Source: UBA5239 sp040394635 (GTDB taxonomy: Bacteria > Verrucomicrobiota > Lentisphaeria > Victivallales > Victivallaceae). Taken from it: a stretch of 64,000 nt of DNA. The position numbers were made by a program, and so were the translations under genes. The notes below the pieces were generated by a model, which made no database searches, was not told the origin of the DNA, and saw nothing but the letters and a program-made list of their open reading frames with translations. Shown one piece after another: positions 45,029-53,908 of this stretch. How positions within the stretch are numbered: position 1 is the first letter of the stretch; each line of letters opens with the position of its first letter. The stretch lies in contig JBEBRW010000017.1 of the NCBI GenBank assembly GCA_040394635.1, forward strand, positions 1-64,000. Direction: 5' to 3'.

Positions 45029-47605
45029 TCAGAACAAAGTGGGTTGGATATGATCGGGTTCGTTGTCGCTATTGTACTCGCCGGGGGCTTCCCGCACCTG
45101 GTTCGGATTCCGGGGGCGGTCCTGACGGCGATGCTGCTTCCGGTGTGTTTCGGCGACAACCGGCTCGCCGGTCTTTTTGCTGATTTCCCGGCTTTCCAGA
45201 TTTTCGAGAACTTCATTGGCCCGGTCCACCACCGCCTGCGGCAAGCCCGCCAGCTTGGCGACATGAATTCCGTAACTCTTATCGGTGCCCCCCGCCACGA
45301 TCTGGCGCAGGAAAATAATCTGGTCGCCGTATTCCTTGACCGCCACATTGTAGTTCTTCACGCCTTTTTTCATCAGCGAAAGCTCGGTCAATTCGTGATA
45401 GTGCGTGGCAAACTGCGTACGTGCGCGGCAGCCCGGCTGGTCATGCAGGTACTCCGCCACCGCCCAGGCGATGCTGAGGCCGTCAAACGTGCTGGTACCG
45501 CGCCCGATTTCGTCGAGAATCACCAGGCTTTTGTCGGTCACGTGGTTCAGGATATTGGCGGTTTCGACCATTTCCACCATAAAGGTACTCTGTCCGCGCG
45601 CGATGTCGTCCGCCGCGCCCACGCGGGTAAAAATCCGGTCGACCAGCCCGATCACCGCCTCATCCGCCGGGATGAAAGACCCCATCTGGGCCATCAGCAC
45701 CAGCAGCGCGGTCTGGCGGATATAAGTCGATTTACCGGCCATGTTCGGGCCGGTGATGATCATCATGCGGTTCTCCTCACCGTCAAGCAGGACGTCGTTC
45801 GGGACGAAACGTTCGTTTTTCATGGCGGCGTCGAGCACCGGGTGACGCCCGGCGATGATATTCAGCTTGTTGTCGCCGGTAATTTTCGGGCGCACATAGC
45901 CGTAACGGCGCGAACAATCCGCCAGGGCCCCGATCACGTCGATCCGGGCGATGGCCGCGGCGATCTCCTGAATTCTGGCTGTATACTGCAGCGCGTCCTC
46001 ACGCAACTGTTGAAAAAGCTCGAATTCCAGCGCCTTCGATTTCTCCTCCGCGCCAAGGATCTTGCTTTCCAGCTCCTTAAGCTCAGGGGTGATGAAACGC
46101 TCGGCATTCACCAGCGTCTGCTTGCGGATATAATCATCCGGCACCATGCTCAAATTCGACTTGCTGATCTCGATGTAATAACCGAAAACCTTGTTGTAAC
46201 GAACCTTCAGCGACTTGATGCCGCTGCGTTCCTGTTCGCGGGTCTGAATCTCGCTCAGGCAGCCCTTGCCTTCGCGCGACCAGCGGCGCAGTTCGTCGAG
46301 CTCCTCGCTGTAGCCCTCGCGAATGATATCGCCGTCGGTCAGCGTCATCGGGGGTTCATCGGAAATGGCGGTGCGTATTTTTTCGACCAGCTCCGGCATC
46401 GGCTCCAAGCGGTTTTTCAGCTGATCGAGCAGCTTGGTGCTGAAGTTGTCCAGCAGCATCCGGATCTCCGGGATAATCGACAGACTGTTCGAGAGCGCGA
46501 TCAGGTCGCGGGCGTTGGCGCTGCCGATATTCAAACGGCCGATAATGCGCTCAAGGTCGCGGATGGTGCCGATCACTTCCATGGTTTCCGCCAGCGTCAG
46601 CGGGTCGTCCTTCAGCGCCTCGACGGCGTCCAGGCGGTCATTGATCTGGTCCTTGTTGTAGAGCGGCCGCAAAATCCATTCCCGCATCAACCGGCTGCCC
46701 ATGGGCGTGTTGGTCTGGTTCAGCACGTACAGCAGCGTGCTCTCGCGGTTGCCGAACATCGGCTCCACCAGCTCCAGGTTGCGCTGCGAAATCGAGTCCA
46801 GCGTCATATAATCGCCGTTCTGATAGCTCCGCAGGGTACGGATGTGGCCGGCCGGGTGCTTGAGGTTTTCGATGGCGTAATACAGCACCGCGCCGGCGGC
46901 GCAAACGCCCAACTGCAAATCGCGGCAGCCGAAGCCGTCCAGCGTCGCCGCCTGGAACTGGCGCTTCAGGACATCCTCGCTGTTTTCGGTGGAAAAAATC
47001 CAGTCCGGCAGCGGCGTCCAGAGCATTTTGCGGACAAACTCCGCGGGCCGGGTCTTTTTCTCGTTCCACTCGTCCAGCAGCGACTCCGCCACCAGGCACT
47101 CGCGGGCGCCGAGACGGTTCATTTCGGTTTCTGCTGCGGCGGCGTTATCGAGTTCCGTCACCTTGAATTCGCCGGTACTGATGTCCAGTGAAGCCAGCCC
47201 GTACCGCTCCTTGCGCATGACCAGCGCGATCAGGAAGTTATTGCATTCGGGATTCAGCGCCACCGCATCGACCACCGTGCCCGGCGTGATGATCCGGGTG
47301 ATTTCACGCTTCACGATTCCTTTGGTCAGCTTGGGGTCCTCCATCTGTTCGGCAATCGCGATCTTGACCCCGGCCGCGATCAGCTTGGGCAGGTGCGTAT
47401 CCAGCGCATGCCACGGAAAGCCCGCCATCGGGTACCCCTGACGCTTGGTCAACGTCATATCCAACAGCTTGCTCGCCCGCTCCGCGTCTTCAAAAAACAT
47501 TTCATAGAAGTCGCCCAGGCGAAACAGCAATATCGCATCCGGCGGGCTCTCCGCCTTGGCCGCGCGGTACTGTTTCATCATCGGCGTCAAATTAATATCG
47601 GACAT
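45029..47605 (-). CDS. mutS: DNA mismatch repair protein MutS
   Basis: An 858-aa MutS. Mismatch-binding FYEMF is near residue 33; the Walker A is TGPNMAGKSTYIRQ, then DEIGRGTSTFDG and the FATHYHEL motif of the ATPase. Length is normal. GGGAG precedes the ATG. It is first in a two-gene unit with the PLP enzyme. The opposite strand carries long open frames caused by high GC and codon symmetry. Confidence 0.97.
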   Translation of the reverse strand: MSDINLTPMMKQYRAAKAESPPDAILLFRLGDFYEMFFEDAERASKLLDMTLTKRQGYPMAGFPWHALDTHLPKLIAAGVKIAIAEQMEDPKLTKGIVKREITRIITPGTVVDAVALNPECNNFLIALVMRKERYGLASLDISTGEFKVTELDNAAAAETEMNRLGARECLVAESLLDEWNEKKTRPAEFVRKMLWTPLPDWIFSTENSEDVLKRQFQAATLDGFGCRDLQLGVCAAGAVLYYAIENLKHPAGHIRTLRSYQNGDYMTLDSISQRNLELVEPMFGNRESTLLYVLNQTNTPMGSRLMREWILRPLYNKDQINDRLDAVEALKDDPLTLAETMEVIGTIRDLERIIGRLNIGSANARDLIALSNSLSIIPEIRMLLDNFSTKLLDQLKNRLEPMPELVEKIRTAISDEPPMTLTDGDIIREGYSEELDELRRWSREGKGCLSEIQTREQERSGIKSLKVRYNKVFGYYIEISKSNLSMVPDDYIRKQTLVNAERFITPELKELESKILGAEEKSKALEFELFQQLREDALQYTARIQEIAAAIARIDVIGALADCSRRYGYVRPKITGDNKLNIIAGRHPVLDAAMKNERFVPNDVLLDGEENRMMIITGPNMAGKSTYIRQTALLVLMAQMGSFIPADEAVIGLVDRIFTRVGAADDIARGQSTFMVEMVETANILNHVTDKSLVILDEIGRGTSTFDGLSIAWAVAEYLHDQPGCRARTQFATHYHELTELSLMKKGVKNYNVAVKEYGDQIIFLRQIVAGGTDKSYGIHVAKLAGLPQAVVDRANEVLENLESREISKKTGEPVVAETHRKQHRRQDRPRNPNQVREAPGEYNSDNEPDHIQPTLF

Positions 47606-47760
47606 GTGATCTCCCGTGTTCTATAATCATGGACTGTAACATACTCATTTTGTCCTGATTTTTCAATCCGTCCAAGACAAAATTACAGGAGAAATTCCCG
47701 GGGCGCAGGGATTGCATTTCCATGGGAAAGCCATTATTGTATGGCAGACAGGAGATTTTT

Positions 47761-48174
47761 ATGTGGAAATTATACGCGGTTCTGTCGGCGGTGTTCGCGG
47801 CGCTGACGGCAATTCTCTCCAAAGTCGGTGTCAAAGACATCGACTCGAATCTGGCGACGGCGATCCGGACGCTGGTGGTTCTGCTCCTCACCTGGGGCAT
47901 CGTGTTTGCCTCCGGGATTCAGGACAAAGTCAAGGCGCTGACCCGGGAAAACATCATTTTCCTGGTTTTATCGGGGGTGGCGACCGGGCTGTCGTGGCTG
48001 TTCTACTTCAAAGCGTTGCAGACCGGCGACGTCTCCAAAGTCGCCCCCATCGATAAACTCAGCGTCGTCCTGGTGATCATCTTCGGCATCCTGATCCTCG
48101 GCGAGCCGCTCTCGCGCAGCGTCGTCATCGGCGGGCTGCTGATCACGGCCGGCGTACTGGTCATGCTGCATTAA
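47761..48174 (+). CDS. Single-domain EamA family transporter
   Basis: A 137-aa membrane protein with about five hydrophobic helices: LYAVLSAVFAALTAILSKVGV, TLVVLLLTWGIVFASG, FLVLSGVATGLSWLFYFKAL, LSVVLVIIFGILILGEPL and VVIGGLLITAGVLVML. One EamA domain instead of the usual two, so it probably dimerises. AGGAG lies 7 nt before the ATG. Its stop overlaps the stop of the convergent gene. Confidence 0.88.
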   Translation: MWKLYAVLSAVFAALTAILSKVGVKDIDSNLATAIRTLVVLLLTWGIVFASGIQDKVKALTRENIIFLVLSGVATGLSWLFYFKALQTGDVSKVAPIDKLSVVLVIIFGILILGEPLSRSVVIGGLLITAGVLVMLH

Positions 48175-49664
48175 AACTTAATGCAGAGCTTGCCGCCTAC
48201 CGGTTTCAACCGGATACCGTCCGCGTTCCGCTCGACGCTGCCGCAGGTGATTTCAAGACCGTATGTGAATCCGTTGTGGGCGTAATTCAGCTTATTATCC
48301 TCGACTGCAATCTCAAGCGCGCCGGGAAGCACTTGCAACCCCTGCCCTTCAATTTCCAGAGTATCGGGTTTCAGGGTGATCCGAATCGTTTCGCCGCCAT
48401 CGGTAAGCCATTCGGCTTGAAGTGTGTCGGGGTCGAGCTGGACAATGTTGCCGAACTTGCCGGGGCCGCCGGGGAAATGGATTTCCGCGCCTTTCAGCTT
48501 CTGGTCGATGACCGGAAAAGCATCGTAGGTACAGGCCGGAGTGGTGCAAACATCGTTCAGGAACGGCTCGGCGTAATCTTCGTCGAAAATCTGCCAATCC
48601 CGAATGATCAGCTCCCGTTCATGAGTACGGAAGAGGTTCAGCCGCCCGAACTTCGAGAGATACCAGATTCCGGCGCGGTTTTCATTTCGCCAGTCATCCA
48701 GCGTGATCACCGCCGAAGCGGGGGTCTCCGGGAAATGGTCGCGGAACCAGCGGCCGGATTCGGCCAGGGTCTCCACCCGGACTTCGCCACGGTCGCGCAT
48801 GGCGGCAATCTTCGGGTACTGGTCGGTCAGACCCGCCCCCATGGAGGGCCAGCCGAATGAATTCTCCTGTCCGGCCTGCGCATAAGCCATGGCCAGATGC
48901 GGCTCGCGGAAATTCTCTTTCAGGAACCAGTCCACCCATGCCGGAATCCCGCCGCCGCCGTCCGCTTTGGTATACACTGGCTCCAGCGTCACCACAATCT
49001 GGCCATTGCCAAAGATGTCGCCGGAATACTGATACAGCGGATCGCTGCCGAGCATCCGGAAAACCGGCACCGGAATCTGCGCTTCCTTGTGCTGCGCCGG
49101 GATATACGAATTCTTTTTGCTCGGGTAATACGCATTGGCCCAGTAACCGCCCCACAGGGTGTAGCCGTCGGTGCCGTACTGGTCCTTGCAGTTGCACGCG
49201 GATTCAATGCCGTATCTGGTGTGGAGATACTCCAGCAGGTGCGCGTCAAAGAGCCAGCTCCCCATCGACTTGGGCCCATAGCCGAAAATTTCGACGAACT
49301 TCGCGACAAAGACATCGGCGATCCGCTCCCGTTCCTCCGGCGTGTAGCCGACCGAAAATCCGACATTCGTATGCCAGTCCCACGGCCAGCGCCCGTTCCA
49401 CTTCGCCCCGGCGGCCTCCACATTCGGCTGAACCGCTTCGAACCAGATGCCGATCTCGTGGTCTTCGGGCATTTCATTTTTCAGGAACTCCACAAACGGC
49501 CCCTGTACGAGGGCGTCGTACTGCAGCAGCCAGGTCGTCGGCAGGTTGTACTTTTTCGCCAGCGCCATCTGCTCGCGCATTGGCTCGAACAAATCGATCT
49601 GGCGTCCCGGGCGCGGCTCGATCGCACGGATGAAATTGATGATGTTGATTATATTGTTATTCAT
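48171..49664 (-). CDS. Unknown protein, possible deacetylase-like barrel
   Basis: A 497-aa cytoplasmic protein without a secure family. The N-terminal 330 residues (YNLPTTWLLQYDALVQGPF, HEIGIWFEAVQP, GYGPKSMGSWLFDAHLLEYL, ITLDDWRNENRAGIWYL) have the layout of a NodB-like or alpha-mannosidase-like barrel; the rest is a beta-rich tail. AAGGAG precedes the ATG. It is divergent from an AraC gene and is probably its target, so a carbohydrate role is inferred. Confidence 0.6.
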   Translation of the reverse strand: MNNNIINIINFIRAIEPRPGRQIDLFEPMREQMALAKKYNLPTTWLLQYDALVQGPFVEFLKNEMPEDHEIGIWFEAVQPNVEAAGAKWNGRWPWDWHTNVGFSVGYTPEERERIADVFVAKFVEIFGYGPKSMGSWLFDAHLLEYLHTRYGIESACNCKDQYGTDGYTLWGGYWANAYYPSKKNSYIPAQHKEAQIPVPVFRMLGSDPLYQYSGDIFGNGQIVVTLEPVYTKADGGGGIPAWVDWFLKENFREPHLAMAYAQAGQENSFGWPSMGAGLTDQYPKIAAMRDRGEVRVETLAESGRWFRDHFPETPASAVITLDDWRNENRAGIWYLSKFGRLNLFRTHERELIIRDWQIFDEDYAEPFLNDVCTTPACTYDAFPVIDQKLKGAEIHFPGGPGKFGNIVQLDPDTLQAEWLTDGGETIRITLKPDTLEIEGQGLQVLPGALEIAVEDNKLNYAHNGFTYGLEITCGSVERNADGIRLKPVGGKLCIKF

Positions 49665-49688
49665 GACAAATCTCCTTGTATTTGTTAT

Positions 49689-49717
49689 ATTATACAGTAT
49701 TTTAAAGCAATTCTCAA
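49689..49717 (-). promoter_or_regulatory. Promoter of AraC-divergent gene
   Basis: On the minus strand TTGAGA (49712-49717) and TATAAT (49689-49694) are 17 bp apart. An inverted pair GCAAT (49707-49711) and ATTGC lies at the -35, a possible regulator site. Confidence 0.6.
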
Positions 49718-49742
49718 TGTTCATATTGCTAATTGATTTGTC

Positions 49743-50537
49743 ATGATTGCCAACAAAGACCGTTACCGTATTTATCGCCTCGGCGGTAAGCTGCAGGCAG
49801 GGATTTCCCATCTGGATGTCCCGGCGCCCCTTACGCGCTATAATATCTGCAATGATTTCCTGAATCCCAGCTACATCGTCTCCGGCCAGGGCTATTATGT
49901 CGATGAATTCGGCAACCGGACGGCTTACGGCCCCGGCTCGCTGCTGATCCGCCTGCCGCATGTGAAACACCACCAGACGCATGAGAAGGGCCCCTACATC
50001 GATTATTACTTCGCCATTCCGTCCTCATTCAGCCAAGCCTACGAGGAGCTGAACCTGATTTCGCCGCTGCTGCAGCTGGGCGAGCACGAATGGCTGCTGC
50101 GCCGCTTCGACGAACTGGCGCACGCCTTGCAGGCATGCCCGGAAAGTGAATTGATACTGATGCAGGGACGTTATTTCCAGTTTCTCGCCGAGCTCCTGAT
50201 CGGCGGCTTACCCGCCAGGCCGCATTACCGGGAAATTTCACGCGGCGCCGAGTTACTGGAACACAGCCCGGAACAGCGTTTCCCGGTGGAAGGAATCGCC
50301 GTGGAAGTCGGCATGGATTACGCGAATTTCCGGCGGCTCTTCGTTCAATACTACCACATGCCGCCGATGGAATACCGTATCAGGAAGCGGCTCGAAAAGA
50401 TCCAATCGCTCCTGAAAACCACCGACCTGTCCCTGAAAGAAATCGCCGACCGTTTCGGCTATGCCGACATCTACACCTTCGCCCGGCAATTCAAAAAATA
50501 CGTAGGAACCTCCCCCGGCCAATTCCGCAAACCTTAA
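49743..50537 (+). CDS. AraC family regulator
   Basis: A 264-aa regulator: cupin part (YIVSGQGYYVDEFGNRTAYGPGSLLIRLPHVKHH) and AraC part (VEVGMDYANFRRLFVQYYHMPP, LKEIADRFGYADIYTFARQFKKYVGTSPGQFRK). Divergent from the 48171-49664 gene with 78 bp between starts, the same geometry as the two other AraC loci here. Confidence 0.9.
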   Translation: MIANKDRYRIYRLGGKLQAGISHLDVPAPLTRYNICNDFLNPSYIVSGQGYYVDEFGNRTAYGPGSLLIRLPHVKHHQTHEKGPYIDYYFAIPSSFSQAYEELNLISPLLQLGEHEWLLRRFDELAHALQACPESELILMQGRYFQFLAELLIGGLPARPHYREISRGAELLEHSPEQRFPVEGIAVEVGMDYANFRRLFVQYYHMPPMEYRIRKRLEKIQSLLKTTDLSLKEIADRFGYADIYTFARQFKKYVGTSPGQFRKP

Positions 50538-50546
50538 ATTCAAATT

Positions 50547-50699
50547 GTCCACGAAAAATCACGAAAAAAAACTCATTAGCCGCCAAAATCGGCAGCTAAT
50601 GAAACTGATTTATTTTTGTATTATTTGTGGGTAAAAAATTCTCCATGAGTACCCGGAACGGGTGCTCATTTTTCGTGTCTTTTCGTGTATTTCGTGGAC
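50547..50699. repeat. Hairpin-rich intergenic repeat with inverted ends
   Basis: The 153-bp stretch starts GTCCACGAAAAATCACGAAAA and ends TTTTCGTGTATTTCGTGGAC, near-perfect inverted ends. Inside, CATTAGC (50574-50580) pairs with GCTAATG (50595-50601), and ATGAG-T-ACCCG-gaa-CGGGT-G-CTCAT forms a second hairpin (50645-50669). It has no coding frame and looks like a MITE-type or REP-type element. Confidence 0.7.
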
Positions 50700-50710
50700 A
50701 AAAAAAGGTG

Positions 50711-51184
50711 TCAGCGCCAGTCGGCGTAGGGGGTGACGGCCAGGGAGCCGCTGGAGTAGCGGCGGTCGGCGCTGACTTCCTCGCCGAGCCAGTCGGGCTT
50801 GGCGAATTCATCGTTTTCCGAGCCCAGCTCGAGCTCAGCCACGATCAGTCCCTGATTGCGTCCCTCGAATTCGTCGATCTCCCACAAGCGCCCCTCGTGC
50901 ATCACGATATGGCGCATCTTGGAGACGATGGTGGTATCGCACATGGTGGCAATGATCTCGTTGGCTTCGTCGATGGGAATGGCGTATTCATATTCGTCGC
51001 GGCTGATGCCGGAGCTCGGCCCCTTCATGGTCAGCCACGCCTGGGTGCCGGCGATACGGATGCGAATGGTGACCCGCCCGAGCGCAGTCCTGATGTACGC
51101 CTGGCTCATATAAATGCTGTGTTCGATTTCCTTGCGCCAGTCCTCATTTTTCACCAGGAACTTCCGTTCGATCTCTTTCGCCAT
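50711..51184 (-). CDS. CYTH domain protein
   Basis: A 157-aa CYTH-fold protein: AKEIERKFLV N-terminal ExExK motif, RVTIRIRIAG, AWLTMKGPSSGISRDEYEYAIP, and WEIDEFEGRNQGLIVAELEL for the acidic tunnel. Members hydrolyse triphosphates or make inorganic-triphosphate-linked products. First gene of a short leftward pair with the 51195-51722 gene upstream, 10 bp apart. Confidence 0.92.
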   Translation of the reverse strand: MAKEIERKFLVKNEDWRKEIEHSIYMSQAYIRTALGRVTIRIRIAGTQAWLTMKGPSSGISRDEYEYAIPIDEANEIIATMCDTTIVSKMRHIVMHEGRLWEIDEFEGRNQGLIVAELELGSENDEFAKPDWLGEEVSADRRYSSGSLAVTPYADWR

Positions 51185-51194
51185 ATCGCCTCCC

Positions 51195-51722
51195 TCAAAA
51201 ATTGATTATCGGAAAAACCGGCAGGAAACCCTCGGAGTTGAAATTCAACAATCCGAACTGAAATCCCGCCCGGTCCGCCACGTTGACCAACCCGATCTGC
51301 ACGCCCGTGCCGATGGTATTGACCAGCCCCAGCTGCCAGGCATAGGACTTCATTCCCGCCACGTTGACAAACGACATCTGGAAACCGCTCATCTGCTTGG
51401 AGACATTCACCGGCGCCAGCTGCATGCCGTTCACAATGTCCGTGGCCGAGCAGAAGACGGAGAGTTCCAGCCCGTGCACCCGGGTGCGCCCGGCCGAAAT
51501 CGGCAGCCCGATCTTTACCCCGTCCACATTCGTACGGTTGACGCTGCGCGGGATATCGAACCAGATTCCCCAGCTGAGGGGTTTCCAGCGCTGCCGCGCC
51601 GCCTCGCTGACTTTGATGGTTGACACCGGCGGCGGCAGATCCTCCCGGGCCGTTTCCTGGGCCGGGACCAACAGCGGCGTCAGTGAACCGATCACAGCCG
51701 CCAATGCTAACCATTTTTTCAT
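51195..51722 (-). CDS. Secreted repeat protein, unknown
   Basis: A 175-aa exported protein with a cleavable-type signal (WLALAAVIGSLTPLLVPAQ). The second half is a repeat of the form GMQLAPVNVS, GFQMSFVNVA, WQLGLVNTIG, GVQIGLVNVA, GFQFGLLNFN, each about 20 residues, as in surface repeat or pentapeptide-like outer-membrane proteins. Role unknown. Coupled to the CYTH gene by proximity only. Confidence 0.72.
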   Translation of the reverse strand: MKKWLALAAVIGSLTPLLVPAQETAREDLPPPVSTIKVSEAARQRWKPLSWGIWFDIPRSVNRTNVDGVKIGLPISAGRTRVHGLELSVFCSATDIVNGMQLAPVNVSKQMSGFQMSFVNVAGMKSYAWQLGLVNTIGTGVQIGLVNVADRAGFQFGLLNFNSEGFLPVFPIINF

Positions 51723-51738
51723 TGCAATAACCTCAAGA

Positions 51739-52743
51739 TTACATGTAAAGTTTCAATAATTCTTCACGACTCAGCGGACTGAAATACGCCGCGGGGATAT
51801 CCAGAATGGTGAATGCTCCGGATTTCCCTTCGTTCTTTAACCGGAACGCCGCGCGGGCGTGTGCCACCAGTACGCTCGCGGTGGCGGCCGGGTTGCTGCC
51901 CCATTCGCAAGTGTATTCCACCCGGGCCGGACTGCCGTCCGGAGTTTTGCCCGCCGCGATCACACAGCCGCCGTGCGGAAACCCGCCGAAGCGCTCACTC
52001 AGTTCTTCCTGACTGATAAAGTTCACCACCGTGCGGTAGGGTGCAAAATAATTCGGCATGGTCTGGATGGCTTCTTCCACCTTGGCGGCGTCGGCGCCGT
52101 CTTCCAATACCACAAAGCATTCGCGCCAATGCATTTCGCCGGCGTTCAGCTGCGGGTTCGAGCCCGAGCGCACCTTGTTGATCGCCGCCAGCTCGGCATG
52201 GGTGTACTGACGGGCGTCTTTAACGCCGGGAATACGGCGGATGGCGTCCGAATGCCCCATGCTCAGCCCGCCGGCCTGTCCAAGACCGTAAAATCCATAA
52301 GCCTTGGTTCCGGGCAGGAACGAAGCACTCAGTACGCGCTCCAGCGAAAAGATCCCGGGGTCCCAGCCGGTCGAAATCACCGACACCTGACCGGATTTCC
52401 GGGCGGCGGCGTCCATGCTCTTGAAATAATTCGGAATCTCGCCGTGATTGTCGAAGCTGTCCACCGTCGAGACCAGCGCCGCGAATTCCGGGCCCTGCTT
52501 CGGCAAATCCGTGCTGGAGCCGCCGCAGAGGATCGCGATATCGGGGTTCAATTCCTTTTTCCACGCATCCGCATCGGCGGAACTCATGACCTTAACCGAA
52601 CTGTCATTCAATTCTTTACTTACGCGCTCGGGTGTGCGGGAGACGATCCCGGCGAGCTCCATGTCCGGATTCGCCTTCAGCGCCGCCATCACTCCACGCC
52701 CGACATTGCCGTAACCGACGATCATTACACGAATTTTACTCAT
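51739..52743 (-). CDS. ddh: Diaminopimelate dehydrogenase
   Basis: A 334-aa NADPH enzyme that makes meso-diaminopimelate in one step from tetrahydrodipicolinate. MIVGYGNVGRGV binds NADPH; DSFDNHGEIPNYFKSMDAAARKSGQVSVISTGWDPG and GLGQAGGLSMGHSDAIRR are the family blocks. It is 16 bp from the secreted repeat gene. Confidence 0.92.
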   Translation of the reverse strand: MSKIRVMIVGYGNVGRGVMAALKANPDMELAGIVSRTPERVSKELNDSSVKVMSSADADAWKKELNPDIAILCGGSSTDLPKQGPEFAALVSTVDSFDNHGEIPNYFKSMDAAARKSGQVSVISTGWDPGIFSLERVLSASFLPGTKAYGFYGLGQAGGLSMGHSDAIRRIPGVKDARQYTHAELAAINKVRSGSNPQLNAGEMHWRECFVVLEDGADAAKVEEAIQTMPNYFAPYRTVVNFISQEELSERFGGFPHGGCVIAAGKTPDGSPARVEYTCEWGSNPAATASVLVAHARAAFRLKNEGKSGAFTILDIPAAYFSPLSREELLKLYM

Positions 52744-52825
52744 TTCACAATTTCTCCTGATTGATATTTAATCCTGCTAATTTATCATAACTCCGAAAAC
52801 ATATCAATCCCAATCTACTCATTTT

Positions 52826-53743
52826 TTAATTTTCAGACGCTGTTTTTCCATTTTTCGCAGCTTTGTAGGCCACCCAGCTGTCACGGAGCTCCTTGCCGTG
52901 GGCGAACTCTTTTTCGAAGGCGTCGAAATCCTTGTCCTCGATAATTTCGCGCAAATGCTGCCAGCGTTTTTCAAAAGATTTGATTGTCGCCAGCGCCGCT
53001 TCCTGGTTGTTCTCGATGATCTCGCGCCACATCCGCGGCGACGACGACGCGATCCGGGAGGTGTCGCGGAACCCCGTGGCGCAGCCGGAGAAACGCATCC
53101 GCTTCTCCTCTTCGTCCGGACAATCCAATACCGCCTGGGTCAGTGCCAGTGCCACCACATGCAGCACATGACTGGTGTGTGCAACCAGTATATCATGGGC
53201 CCCCGGAGTGATTTTCACCACCTTCACCCGGATGCTTTCCCACAGTTCCACGACATCATTAAATGCCTGTCTGTTCGTCATTTCAGTAAAAGTGACGAAT
53301 GCTTCGGCGTTGTCATAAAGTGACGGGAAAGCCGCCTCTGGGCCACTCTTCTCCGTACCCGCCATGGGATGGCTGCCGACGAAGTGCACGCCCCTCGGCT
53401 CCAGGTACTTTTCACCACATTCCACGATGACCTGTTTCACACTGCCGATGTCTGTAACCACGCTACCCGGCCGCCATGCCCCGGCATATTTGACGATATA
53501 CTCCTTGATCAGCGGCACCGGCAGGCAAATAATCGTTATATCCGCCTTTCCGATAATACATTCCAGATCGTCACTTGCTTCGTCGGCTACATTGTTTTCC
53601 AGTGCCCAGCGGTTGATTTCGGGCCTCCGGCTCCAGCCGAGCCGGCGATATTTCCCCTCGCGAAGCGCCATTCCCAGCGATGCTCCCAGCAATCCGAGCC
53701 CGATGATCGCCACATTTTTATCTTTGACAATATTTTCCGTCAT
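52826..53743 (-). CDS. tyrA: Prephenate dehydrogenase
   Basis: A 305-aa NAD enzyme of tyrosine synthesis: AIIGLGLLGASLGMAL for NAD, TDIGSVKQ, FVGSHPMAGTEKSG, and HDILVAHTSHVLHVVA. The start at 53743 has TGGAG upstream; a longer frame to 53878 lacks support. No ACT or chorismate mutase domain. Confidence 0.93.
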   Translation of the reverse strand: MTENIVKDKNVAIIGLGLLGASLGMALREGKYRRLGWSRRPEINRWALENNVADEASDDLECIIGKADITIICLPVPLIKEYIVKYAGAWRPGSVVTDIGSVKQVIVECGEKYLEPRGVHFVGSHPMAGTEKSGPEAAFPSLYDNAEAFVTFTEMTNRQAFNDVVELWESIRVKVVKITPGAHDILVAHTSHVLHVVALALTQAVLDCPDEEEKRMRFSGCATGFRDTSRIASSSPRMWREIIENNQEAALATIKSFEKRWQHLREIIEDKDFDAFEKEFAHGKELRDSWVAYKAAKNGKTASEN

Positions 53744-53908
53744 TTTTTCTCCAGATTCGACGATTGATCCGTCTTTAATATAGCAGAAGGAAAAAAATCC
53801 ACAATTATTATTTTCAAAGTATTGAAAAAAAACATTGCCAATATATAATATACCTCTTATAACTATTGGATTAATCATACAATTTTTATATCAAAAAGGA
53901 ATTCGCAA

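Noticed and set aside
45044..47191. 715-codon open frame opposite mutS
   Set aside because: It is antisense to a certain mutS; its composition is the mirror of a GC-rich gene and it has no recognisable domain.
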